Source: Acidobacteriaceae bacterium (lineage in GTDB: Bacteria; Acidobacteriota; Terriglobia; Terriglobales; Acidobacteriaceae). From it: a stretch of 13,594 nt of DNA. The notes beneath the pieces were generated by a model. The model ran no database searches. It worked only from the letters and a program-made list of their open reading frames with translations, and was not told the DNA's origin. Where the stretch lies: the NCBI GenBank assembly GCA_003165095.1, contig PLSH01000166.1:40350-53943 (forward strand), written 5' to 3'. Below are positions 5,801 through 13,279 of the stretch, one piece after another; within the stretch, counting starts at the first letter, position 1; the number at the start of each line of letters is the position of its first letter. The translations under genes and the position numbers were made by a program.

Positions 5801-8800
5801 GCGCAGAGGAAAAGCCGGCGCCCAAAGCCAAGCCCTTTTATCAGCTGGGAGGCAATCTCCCCGCCGACGCTCCAAGTTATGTGCGGCGCGCCGCCGACGA
5901 CGACCTGCTGAAGCACCTGCTCGAGGGACGATTCTGCTATATCCTCACATCCCGGCAGATGGGCAAGTCTTCCCTGATGGTCCAGACCGCAAGGAAGTTG
6001 CGCGAGGACCATGCACAGGTTGCCGTGCTCGACCTCACCAGAATCGGCCAGAACCTCACTCCGGAACAGTGGTACGACGGTTTGCTGATCCCCATCGGGC
6101 GGGAGTTCCGGCTGGAGGACGAGCTCGACGACTTCTGGAACAGCAACGACGCGGCCATCTCCAAGATGGGGCCGCTGCAGCGATGGATCGCTGCCCTGCG
6201 CGAGGTCGTACTGCCTTCGGTAAAGGGCACGGTGGTGATCTTCGTGGACGAAATCGATGCCGTGCGCGGGCTTCCCTTCTCCACCGATGAATTTTTCGCC
6301 GGCATTCGCCAGCTCTACAACGAACGGACCATCGATCCGGAGTTGGAGCGCATCACTTTCTGTCTGCTGGGCGTAACCAAGCCTTCCGACCTGATCCGCA
6401 ACGTGAATACCACTCCGTTCAACGTAGGCGTGCGCATTGAATTGACTGATTTCACCGAGCAGGAAGCGCAACCGCTGCTGGCGGGTTTGGCGCGGGATCA
6501 GGAGGTTGGACAAAGGATTTTGCGCCGCGTGCTGTGGTGGACGGGCGGGCATCCCTATCTCACCCAGCGGCTGTGCGCAAAGATCGCCGAGGACCCGAGT
6601 GTAGAGACGGACACGGATGTCGACCGGGTCTGCGAAGACACATTCCTGTCGCCGCGGGCGCGCGAAAGAGACGACAACCTGCTTTTTGTCCGTGAAAGAG
6701 TGCTGCGCAGCGAAGTGGATCACGCCAGCCTGCTCGATCTTTACTCGCAGATACGATCCAACAAGAATATTCTCGACGACGACTCGAGCGTGCTCATTGA
6801 CACGCTTCGGCTTGCCGGCCTGGCAACCATATCGGGGCATCGGCTGGTGGTGCGCAACCGGATCTACGCACACGTCTTCGACTTTCGCTGGATTCGGCTC
6901 AACATGCCCGATGCCGAACTGCGCCGTCAGCGGCGGGCGTTCCGCAAAGGCGTGGCCATTGCCGCGGGGATTGCGGCAGTGGTGCTGACTATAGTCGGCT
7001 TTTCGAGTTATCTCGCATACCAGGAGCGGCAAACCGAACAGATCACCTCCTATGCCGACAGCATTGTGCAGGTGCAGCAGGAATTCGACTCCGGCGACTA
7101 CGGCGATGGAACGCTGCGGCTGAAACAGTGGATGGTACCGGTCGAGAAAAACCACAGCCTCGGGGGATTTGAATGGAACTGGCTCTGGTCCCGCTTCAGC
7201 GGAGAGAGCGCGACCAGTTACTACGGGCACTGGGATGACGTCCGCAGCGTTGCCGTTTCGCCATTGCCTGACACATTGCCTGGCGGCGGGCTGATCGTAA
7301 CCGGCTCAGCCGACTCGACCGTGCGCGTCTTCGATCGCAACAAACCATGCACAACCGTGACGTCCAATAACGAAGCAGGCGTGCCTGTTCCACAGAGTTC
7401 GGACGCTTTCATGCCTTGTTTTCAACTCCTATATGCGTTCCTTGCCGACAGGAGCGGGTTGATTCCTCTCCATCCCAATTCCGATGGCGCGAACATCGAC
7501 AAGGAAATCCAGGACCGGCTCCTGAGCGAAGGCGAAAAGGACCTTCTGGCCGCGTCGCCGGATGACTCGCAACATCGATCTCTCCCGCAGCGGTTTTTCC
7601 GATGGTTGGGGTTCAAATCCGGCGATGAAGGCGGAGTTCGGCATCCCCAGGCGGGCTCGCTGCCCAGCGTACTCGCCGTACGCTTTTCACCGGACGGCAA
7701 ATGGATCGCAATGGCGACCGGCTTCTGGCACTCGTCCCTGGTCCCCGGCAACGTCTATCTATGGAGAGTTTCCGACGGAAAAATCGTGAGGGTGCCCACG
7801 AATCACAAGACGGCTATCAATTCGGTGGCCATCAACAATAGAGGCGACCTGGCTACGGCCGGCATTGACAGCGGCGCCGAGTTCTTCAAGATCATGCCGG
7901 ACGGAACCGTCAGCAACGAGGAATTGAACCGGGAGTATTTCCCCGGCTTTACGGGCGGCATGACCCAGCTGGTGTTTTCCCAGAATGGCCGATACCTGGC
8001 CATGATTTTTGACGACGGCCACCTGGCCGTCAAGGACATGGATGTTCCAGATGACAAAAAGAGCATACAAACCAAAATCGTTGATGTCTCCGGCCTAGCG
8101 TCGGTGGCGTTTTTCGATGACCCGAATGCCCCCCTCATTCTTGCAGGGTCGAAGGACGGAGGCATCTGGCAGATCGATCCTCGAGATATGACGCTCAGGC
8201 CGCACAAGGTGATAGACAGCGATCAAGGCCTAGTCTCGTCCCTGACAGTTTCGAAGGATCGCAAAATCCTGGTTTCTAGTGGAACTGACTCGACGGTGAA
8301 TGTCTGGCGGCTGCAAAAGGACGAATTCATCGAGGCCTGGGATCCCAAAACGCTTCGCGGACACCGGGCCAAGGTCGATGAGGCCACCATCACTCCCGAC
8401 AATCAATGGATCATATCCGGCGGCGTGGACGCGAGCGTTCGTTTCTGGACTCATCAGCCGCTTGTCGATACCTGGAAGACTCAGGACCCGGATGATTCCA
8501 CCGATTCAGACGATGCTGCCGGCACCGATGAAGAATTCAGCTACGCGTCTCACCCGGTCACCCTGGGAGTGCAAAGAAATCCATTGGTGCAGGGAGTGGT
8601 GCGGGCGGTGTCTTTCTCTCCGGATGGGCGCCAGCTTGCTTACATTCGCGGGGTCACGCAACATGCGACAAACGGCGTCCCTGACCGGTGGGCTGAGGTG
8701 TTCTTCTATGATCTGGCCAGCAAGAAACGGCCAATCATGATAAGGGCTCACAACGATGTTGGGACTGCGATTGCCTACTCCAAGTTCAGCTTTATTGCTA

Positions 8801-9720
8801 CCGGCGCGAATGACGGCAGCGTGATGTTATGGGATTCCAGGCACATTGCGGACAAAGGCTATAAGCCGGTGGACATCACCGTAAAAACCGCGAGCAGGGA
8901 TCCTATTACCAAGCTGGGATTTGCACCGGATGGGACCCTTGCCGCCACATTGAAGATTTCCATCCTGCTTTGGTCCCCCATCAAGGACGCCTCGCGCAAT
9001 ATTATTGGCTACAACCCGGGCAAGGAGATTCTCCGTAACCCAAAGAAGAATCGCAGCTCGCTCTCACTCTCCCAGGACGGGAGATGGTATGCAGTGTGCA
9101 CCTCGGAGAGCGTGAATAACGATGTCGTGAGAAATACTGTAGAAATATTGGACGCAGCTAATCCGGAAACGAAGCCCCTGAGAGTTCTCACTGGAGCCGA
9201 AGAAGGCACAAGTAGTCCGAATGAAGACGGTGCTATGCGAGGGGCTTGCTTGTCAGCCGTTTTTTCCAGCAACTCGAAGTGGCTTGCGGCCGGAACGAAT
9301 TCCCGCGAGATCGTTGTATGGAACATTGAGGATGGATGGAAGCGGGTAACCGGGGATGCGTATCAGGTCGCGCAAGGCGGCAAAATTGTCTCCAAACCAC
9401 TCACCGCGCCACCTCCCACTTCGGCGAACATCAACGCTGTCAGATTTTCAGCCGACAACAAATTGCTGGCCTACGCGACTTCCGATGCCAAGATATATCT
9501 TTGGGATCTGGCCGACAAACGCCCCGGACCGGTGGTCGATGTGCATACCGGAGGCGTTTGGGCAATCGCCTTTTCGCCGAATGGCAATTGTCTCGCCTCA
9601 GGAAGCACCGACGGCACACTGCGCATCACGCCCACCGCAACCACGACACTCGTGGCACAGAACTGGATTCCATTTGGCAGCTGGTGGAACCCCTGTTTCG
9701 ATCCCAAAGCATCCAAGTAA
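5797..9720 (+). CDS. Membrane-anchored STAND (AAA_35-like) ATPase with about 14 WD40 blades, putative sensor subunit
   Basis: This 1307-aa protein starts at an ATG overlapping the previous stop by 4 bp, so translation is probably coupled. The N-terminal AAA-like domain (about 13-365) has Walker A TSRQMGKSS (51-59), Walker B VVIFVDEID (146-154), TPFNVGVRIELTDFT (206-220) and GGHPYLTQ (250-257). It is paralogous to the ATPase of the upstream gene. A basic stretch (RRQRRAFRKG, 376-385) precedes one hydrophobic helix (about 385-407). After a helical lead-in, GFEWNWLWSRF (457-467) matches the segment that precedes WD40 domains in some planctomycete-type kinases. I count about 14 WD-like blades from 478 to 1280 (for example SADSTVRVF, NVYLWRVSDG, TDSTVNVW, NDGSVMLWD, AKIYLWDL, TDGTLRI), enough for two seven-bladed propellers. 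A roughly 110-residue insertion follows blade 1, and an acidic linker lies at about 896-915. By the positive-inside rule the propellers would be outside the cytoplasm. Probably a receptor regulating the TIR partner. Confidence 0.9.
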   Translation: MSAEEKPAPKAKPFYQLGGNLPADAPSYVRRAADDDLLKHLLEGRFCYILTSRQMGKSSLMVQTARKLREDHAQVAVLDLTRIGQNLTPEQWYDGLLIPIGREFRLEDELDDFWNSNDAAISKMGPLQRWIAALREVVLPSVKGTVVIFVDEIDAVRGLPFSTDEFFAGIRQLYNERTIDPELERITFCLLGVTKPSDLIRNVNTTPFNVGVRIELTDFTEQEAQPLLAGLARDQEVGQRILRRVLWWTGGHPYLTQRLCAKIAEDPSVETDTDVDRVCEDTFLSPRARERDDNLLFVRERVLRSEVDHASLLDLYSQIRSNKNILDDDSSVLIDTLRLAGLATISGHRLVVRNRIYAHVFDFRWIRLNMPDAELRRQRRAFRKGVAIAAGIAAVVLTIVGFSSYLAYQERQTEQITSYADSIVQVQQEFDSGDYGDGTLRLKQWMVPVEKNHSLGGFEWNWLWSRFSGESATSYYGHWDDVRSVAVSPLPDTLPGGGLIVTGSADSTVRVFDRNKPCTTVTSNNEAGVPVPQSSDAFMPCFQLLYAFLADRSGLIPLHPNSDGANIDKEIQDRLLSEGEKDLLAASPDDSQHRSLPQRFFRWLGFKSGDEGGVRHPQAGSLPSVLAVRFSPDGKWIAMATGFWHSSLVPGNVYLWRVSDGKIVRVPTNHKTAINSVAINNRGDLATAGIDSGAEFFKIMPDGTVSNEELNREYFPGFTGGMTQLVFSQNGRYLAMIFDDGHLAVKDMDVPDDKKSIQTKIVDVSGLASVAFFDDPNAPLILAGSKDGGIWQIDPRDMTLRPHKVIDSDQGLVSSLTVSKDRKILVSSGTDSTVNVWRLQKDEFIEAWDPKTLRGHRAKVDEATITPDNQWIISGGVDASVRFWTHQPLVDTWKTQDPDDSTDSDDAAGTDEEFSYASHPVTLGVQRNPLVQGVVRAVSFSPDGRQLAYIRGVTQHATNGVPDRWAEVFFYDLASKKRPIMIRAHNDVGTAIAYSKFSFIATGANDGSVMLWDSRHIADKGYKPVDITVKTASRDPITKLGFAPDGTLAATLKISILLWSPIKDASRNIIGYNPGKEILRNPKKNRSSLSLSQDGRWYAVCTSESVNNDVVRNTVEILDAANPETKPLRVLTGAEEGTSSPNEDGAMRGACLSAVFSSNSKWLAAGTNSREIVVWNIEDGWKRVTGDAYQVAQGGKIVSKPLTAPPPTSANINAVRFSADNKLLAYATSDAKIYLWDLADKRPGPVVDVHTGGVWAIAFSPNGNCLASGSTDGTLRITPTATTTLVAQNWIPFGSWWNPCFDPKASK
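6949..7017 (+). other. Single transmembrane helix separating ATPase and WD40 domains
   Basis: These bases encode residues 385-407 of the WD40 protein (GVAIAAGIAAVVLTIVGFSSYLA), uncharged and long enough to span a bilayer. Nine upstream residues carry six Arg/Lys, and the downstream flank is mixed (YQERQTEQ). This predicts an N-in/C-out orientation: ATPase in the cytoplasm, propellers outside. Confidence 0.7.
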
Positions 9721-9732
9721 TTCCAGGTTGAC

Positions 9733-12700
9733 CTACTGCACGGTGAGCGAGATCGCAGGCCCTGTTTCCGTCATCGATCCCGATGTGCCAGTTACGGTGA
9801 TGGCGTAAATTCCTTTCGTGGTGCCGGCATTGCCTCCGCCGCCCCCTCCACCGCCGCCACTAACCGCTCCGCCGCAACTCGCCATGCCGCAACTGAGAAC
9901 GATCAGCAGCGCCAGCAATCCCAGCACGGCCCTCCACCTGCGCCGCCGCGCCGGAACACCAAACAGCAGGATGCAGGCCAGGGCCGAGCCGCCCGCCGGC
10001 GTCCAGTAGAGTTTCAACCGCTCGTTGAGAGCTGTGGTGGCCGCAGTGGTGCTCACGGTGAGCGTGGCCGTCTGCGCCGCTGTGCCGCTGATCGTAACTG
10101 CAGTCGGCAGGCTGCACGTAGCGGGATCGCTCGCCGCCTGCGGGGTAATGGCGCAGCTCAGGCTCACTGAGCCGGTAAAGCCGTACCACGGCGTTGCGGT
10201 AATTGTTGAAGTGTTCGCGGTGGCCGCGCCGGCCGTGACCGTAACCGATGTGCCGTTGATTGAGAAGTAGGGCGCCGGGATGGTGGTGAACGAAACGATG
10301 GCTCCGCTGGTTGTGCCTGCGCTGTTTTTTGCAACCGCCTGGTAGTAATACGTGGTATCGGCGCTCAATCCGGTAACGCCGGCGCTGATTGCGTCCACGC
10401 CGGGAGTGGATCCCGCGTCCTGGGAGGGCGTCTGAGTTGCTCCGCTCAGCGTGCTGCTGACGCCGTAGAGGAACCAGTATTGGGTGTCGGCCCCGTTTGG
10501 ATTCACCGTGCCCGCCAGCGTGGCCGAGTTGTCAGTCGCGGCGGAGACTACGACGGTGGTGACCACGGGCGCCAGCATCCCGGTTACGACGACCGAATTC
10601 GAGCCCGATGCGCTGTTGTAAATGGAGGAACTTGCATTGTCCGGCGTGTACGCGGCCACCAGGGAGTCTGTTCCCACGGCCAGCGAGCCTGCGGAAATGC
10701 TGATGGATGCGCTGCCGCCCGACAACACGGTTGGCGCGGAACTATAGCTGCCGCTGGTCAGCGTTACCTGCCCGGTCGGCGTCGGGTTACCGCCTCCGCC
10801 GCTCACCGCAACCGTCGCTGTCAGCGCCTGCGCCGAGGTGATGCTGGGTGAGGAGGGAGTCACTGTCACCGTCGGCGCGTAGACACCGGTGCCCGTGAGG
10901 GTAACGATTTGCGGGGACCCGCCGGCGCTGTCGGTGATGGCAATAACCGCTGTCAGCGCGGCCGCCGATGCCGGCGTGAAGTGTCCCTGGATGATGCAGT
11001 TCGCTCCCATTGCAAGGCTTGATCCGCAGGGGTTCGGGAACACGAACGAAGCAGCTTCAGCGCCGGTCACGCTGATGCTGGTGATCGCCAGAGCCGCGCT
11101 GCCGGTGTTGGTCAGCGTCACCTGCTGCGGCGCACTGGACGTTCCCACATCCTGGATGCCGAACGCTACGCCCGTGGCCGACAGCGATGCCACCGGCGCA
11201 TTGCCGCTCAGCGAAATAATCTGTGTCGCATAGCCCGGCGCGGCCGCGCCCAGGTTGTTGTCGGTAAGCGTCAGCGCGCCGTAAATACTGCCCGTCGACG
11301 CCGGCTGAAAGCTGATGGGCAAATCGCACGTAGCGCCCGCGGCCAGCGTGCCCGGCGAAGATGAGCCGGAGGCCACCAGCGGACAGTCCGACGCTCCGCC
11401 GCTGCCGAGCGTGAAGCTCGCCGAGATGCTCGGATTGTTGCCGGAACCCGGAGCCGGAAAATTCAATGCAGCATTGCCGGAGTTTTCCACCTGCACGGTC
11501 TGGGGGCTGTCGCTGCTGGTGGATCCCACTGCCGTGGCCGCAAAATTCAATGCGGGCGGCTGCGAGCGCTCCACCTCGACCACGCGGTTGTTGCCGGAAT
11601 CCGCGATGAACAGATCGCCGCCGTTATCGAGCGTAATATTCACGGGAAGACTCAGGCCCTTGCCGTTCACCGTGGTGTTGATCACCGTGGCCGCGCCGCC
11701 CCCCGCCGGGACCTCGATCAGCCGGTTGTTGCCGGAGTCGGCGATGAACAGGTCGCCCGCGGCGTCTACCGCAACGCCGTAAGGCTGATACAGGCTTTGG
11801 CCATTGACCGTGGGCGCGATTACAACGGGCGCGGTGCCGGACGGGTACTCGGCCACGTCCGGCACCTCTATAACGTGATTGGCCATTTCGTCCGCGATAA
11901 AAAGGTCGCCGGCGCTGTCCAGCGCCAGGGTCACCGGGTAAGACAACCCAACCCCATTAATCTTCGGATCGATGGCAATGGCCGCGCCGCCGCCGGCCGG
12001 CACCTCAACTACCAGGCTTTTATCGACATTCGCAATGTACAGATTGCCCGCGCCGTCAATCACCATGCCGCAGGGATAATCCAGCCCCACCCCATTCACC
12101 GTGGGGTCGATGGCAAAAGGCGCGCCGCCGCCGGCCGGAATTTCCACCACGCGGTTGTATTGCAGATCCGAAGTGAACAGATCACCGGCGCCATCCACCG
12201 CGGTGCCCCTGGGATCGCCAAAGCCCTCCCCGGTCACCGTGGGATCGATGGCAATGGCCGCGCCGCCGCCGGCCGGCACTTCCACCACGCGCTTGTTTAG
12301 ATCATCGGCGATGTAGAGATTCCCCATTCCATCGACTGCCACACCGGAGGGCTGAATCAGGCCGCTTCCATTCACCGTCGGATTAATCGCGATCACCGTG
12401 CCGGGACCATACATGATCTGCGGCCCTGTGCCGATCCCCGCCAGGTAGCTGGTCGCGATCAGGTTTCCCGATCCGTCTACCAGTTGCACCACCCCGTAGC
12501 GCGCCCCGGCAAACGCCGGCTTGAAGGTTACCTTCACGGTGCAGGTTTGGCCTGCTGTATAGCTGGCGCCGGCAGTGCAAGTTCCCGCGCCGGCGTTGGT
12601 AAAGTCTTGCCCCGTCGCACCCTGGGTCACCACGGAGATGCTGCCCAGCGTCGCCGCGTTCTGGATGGTGAGGGTCGCCGCAGACGCAGCGTTGCTGCCG

Positions 12701-12798
12701 ATGTTGACCGAACCGAAATTCGTCTGCGCGCCGGCGATTGCAGAGGCCATCGTCAGCCAGGCCGCGAGGAAAATCGGGAATTGCGAATCATTGCGCAT
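9733..12798 (-). CDS. Secreted NHL-repeat / choice-of-anchor-D / Ig-like protein
   Basis: This 1021-aa protein has an ATG preceded by AGAGG five bases upstream. A signal peptide spans residues 1-24 (FLAAWLTMASAIAGA). A choice-of-anchor-D-type beta-sandwich follows (about 27-125), then six NHL repeats (about 145-410; VAVDGMGNLYIAD, VVEVPAGGGA), likely one six-bladed propeller. Two more choice-of-anchor-D modules occupy about 415-535 and 540-638, an Ig-like module about 643-740, a fibronectin-III-like module about 742-840 (TTYYYQAVAKNSAGTT) and an Ig-like stretch 843-920. The C-terminus has a hydrophobic segment, RRRRW (951-955), another hydrophobic segment (957-972), nine Gly (981-989) and a short TVTGTSGS tail. 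This looks like a surface-attached or secreted protein with binding or scaffold roles; the ligand is unknown. It converges on the WD40 gene with 12 bp between stops. Domain edges are approximate. Confidence 0.9.
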   Translation of the reverse strand: MRNDSQFPIFLAAWLTMASAIAGAQTNFGSVNIGSNAASAATLTIQNAATLGSISVVTQGATGQDFTNAGAGTCTAGASYTAGQTCTVKVTFKPAFAGARYGVVQLVDGSGNLIATSYLAGIGTGPQIMYGPGTVIAINPTVNGSGLIQPSGVAVDGMGNLYIADDLNKRVVEVPAGGGAAIAIDPTVTGEGFGDPRGTAVDGAGDLFTSDLQYNRVVEIPAGGGAPFAIDPTVNGVGLDYPCGMVIDGAGNLYIANVDKSLVVEVPAGGGAAIAIDPKINGVGLSYPVTLALDSAGDLFIADEMANHVIEVPDVAEYPSGTAPVVIAPTVNGQSLYQPYGVAVDAAGDLFIADSGNNRLIEVPAGGGAATVINTTVNGKGLSLPVNITLDNGGDLFIADSGNNRVVEVERSQPPALNFAATAVGSTSSDSPQTVQVENSGNAALNFPAPGSGNNPSISASFTLGSGGASDCPLVASGSSSPGTLAAGATCDLPISFQPASTGSIYGALTLTDNNLGAAAPGYATQIISLSGNAPVASLSATGVAFGIQDVGTSSAPQQVTLTNTGSAALAITSISVTGAEAASFVFPNPCGSSLAMGANCIIQGHFTPASAAALTAVIAITDSAGGSPQIVTLTGTGVYAPTVTVTPSSPSITSAQALTATVAVSGGGGNPTPTGQVTLTSGSYSSAPTVLSGGSASISISAGSLAVGTDSLVAAYTPDNASSSIYNSASGSNSVVVTGMLAPVVTTVVVSAATDNSATLAGTVNPNGADTQYWFLYGVSSTLSGATQTPSQDAGSTPGVDAISAGVTGLSADTTYYYQAVAKNSAGTTSGAIVSFTTIPAPYFSINGTSVTVTAGAATANTSTITATPWYGFTGSVSLSCAITPQAASDPATCSLPTAVTISGTAAQTATLTVSTTAATTALNERLKLYWTPAGGSALACILLFGVPARRRRWRAVLGLLALLIVLSCGMASCGGAVSGGGGGGGGGNAGTTKGIYAITVTGTSGSMTETGPAISLTVQ
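9832..9858 (-). repeat. Poly-glycine tract (nine Gly codons)
   Basis: Residues 981-989 of the NHL protein are nine consecutive glycines, encoded by CCG/CCC/CCA triplets on the plus strand. The run links the membrane-proximal Cys-rich part to the Ig-like tail and is a probable site of length variation by slippage. Confidence 0.7.
11569..12366 (-). repeat. Six tandem NHL repeats with a 138-bp DNA period
   Basis: Within the NHL protein the unit is 46 residues. The phrase GATGGCAA begins at 11971, 12109 and 12247, exactly 138 bp apart, followed each time by a GGCGCGCCGCCG-type stretch. One unit (fourth in the protein) is about five residues longer. The near identity of the GC-rich part suggests recent duplication or gene conversion. 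Confidence 0.7.
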
Positions 12799-12848
12799 CG
12801 CGCGGCCTCTTCTCGGGATTTGGGACGGATAAATGCAGCATCTCCAGA

Positions 12849-12878
12849 ATTATGCGCGGGTGTGGATTCGATTAGCAA
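12849..12878 (-). promoter_or_regulatory. Candidate promoter of the NHL-repeat gene
   Basis: On the minus strand TTGCTA (complement of 12873-12878) and CATAAT (complement of 12849-12854) are 18 bp apart, leaving a leader of roughly 45 nt before ATG 12798. The -10 matches the consensus at five of six bases and the -35 at four of six. Confidence 0.4.
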
Positions 12879-13068
12879 GCTGGAACCCCACCGTCTTCGC
12901 ATCGCCCAGTGCCACAGCCGATGGAGCCGGCGAGCGTGAAGGGACTTGTCAATCCACATCTCCCGGATGTTCCCGAAAATGCGAACAGGGAAGGTTGCGA
13001 TTGCGCCGGAATTGACGAAAAAGCTTCACCGGTAATTGAGATGGAACAGCGCGGCGTAGAATTCCTGC

Positions 13069-13239
13069 ATGCGTTTTCCTGCAGTCTTATTCGCGCTTGG
13101 ATTCCTGCTCCCGCATACCATGGCCGCCATTGCACAAGCGACTGACACGTTCGGGCAAGCTGTTCCGGTTCAACTTTCGGGGACGAGTCTGCGCCTGCCA
13201 GTCTCCGACACACCAATCTACATCGAAGATGCGCACTGA
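13069..13239 (+). CDS. Small secreted 56-aa ORF: signal peptide plus a glycoside-hydrolase-like C-terminal tail
   Basis: ATG 13069 opens a 56-codon frame ending at TGA 13237-13239. Residues 1-24 (MRFPAVLFALGFLLPHTMAA then IAQA) form a good signal peptide with an AxA-type cleavage site. The remaining 32 residues (TFGQAVPVQLSGTSLRLPVS, then DTPIYIEDAH) resemble the last strands of a C-terminal beta-sandwich that closes many secreted glycoside hydrolases, which often end in a 'tPvYi' motif. The whole catalytic part would be missing. There is no clear ribosome binding site; TAGAAT at 13057-13062 could be a -10 box giving a leaderless message, but its -35 is poor. It could be an internally deleted hydrolase gene or a genuine mini-protein. 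It converges on the glycosyltransferase. Confidence 0.4.
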   Translation: MRFPAVLFALGFLLPHTMAAIAQATDTFGQAVPVQLSGTSLRLPVSDTPIYIEDAH

Positions 13240-13255
13240 GGATCGCTCTCTCGGA

Positions 13256-13279
13256 CCCTGTTCCCTATTCCCTGTTCCC
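13256..13279 (-). repeat. G-quadruplex motif of four GGG runs
   Basis: On the minus strand four GGG runs (complements of 13277-13279, 13270-13272, 13263-13265, 13256-13258) are separated by loops of exactly four bases (AACA, AATA, AACA). This is a 7-nt tandem repeat that fits the G3N4 quadruplex pattern, and it spans the glycosyltransferase stop codon (13265-13267). Confidence 0.7.

Noticed and set aside
5770..7230. 486-codon open frame antisense to the STAND-WD40 gene
   Set aside because: It mirrors the ATPase-coding codons, has no recognisable motif and no ribosome binding site; sense Walker A and B motifs are unambiguous.
11797..12300. Plus-strand repetitive 167-codon frame over the NHL repeats
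   Set aside because: The repeats are simply the complement of the NHL-coding repeats; no independent start signal.
11569..12366. Regular repeats considered as a CRISPR array
   Set aside because: The 138-bp period is coding, in frame with NHL propeller units, and there are no unique 30-40 bp spacers.
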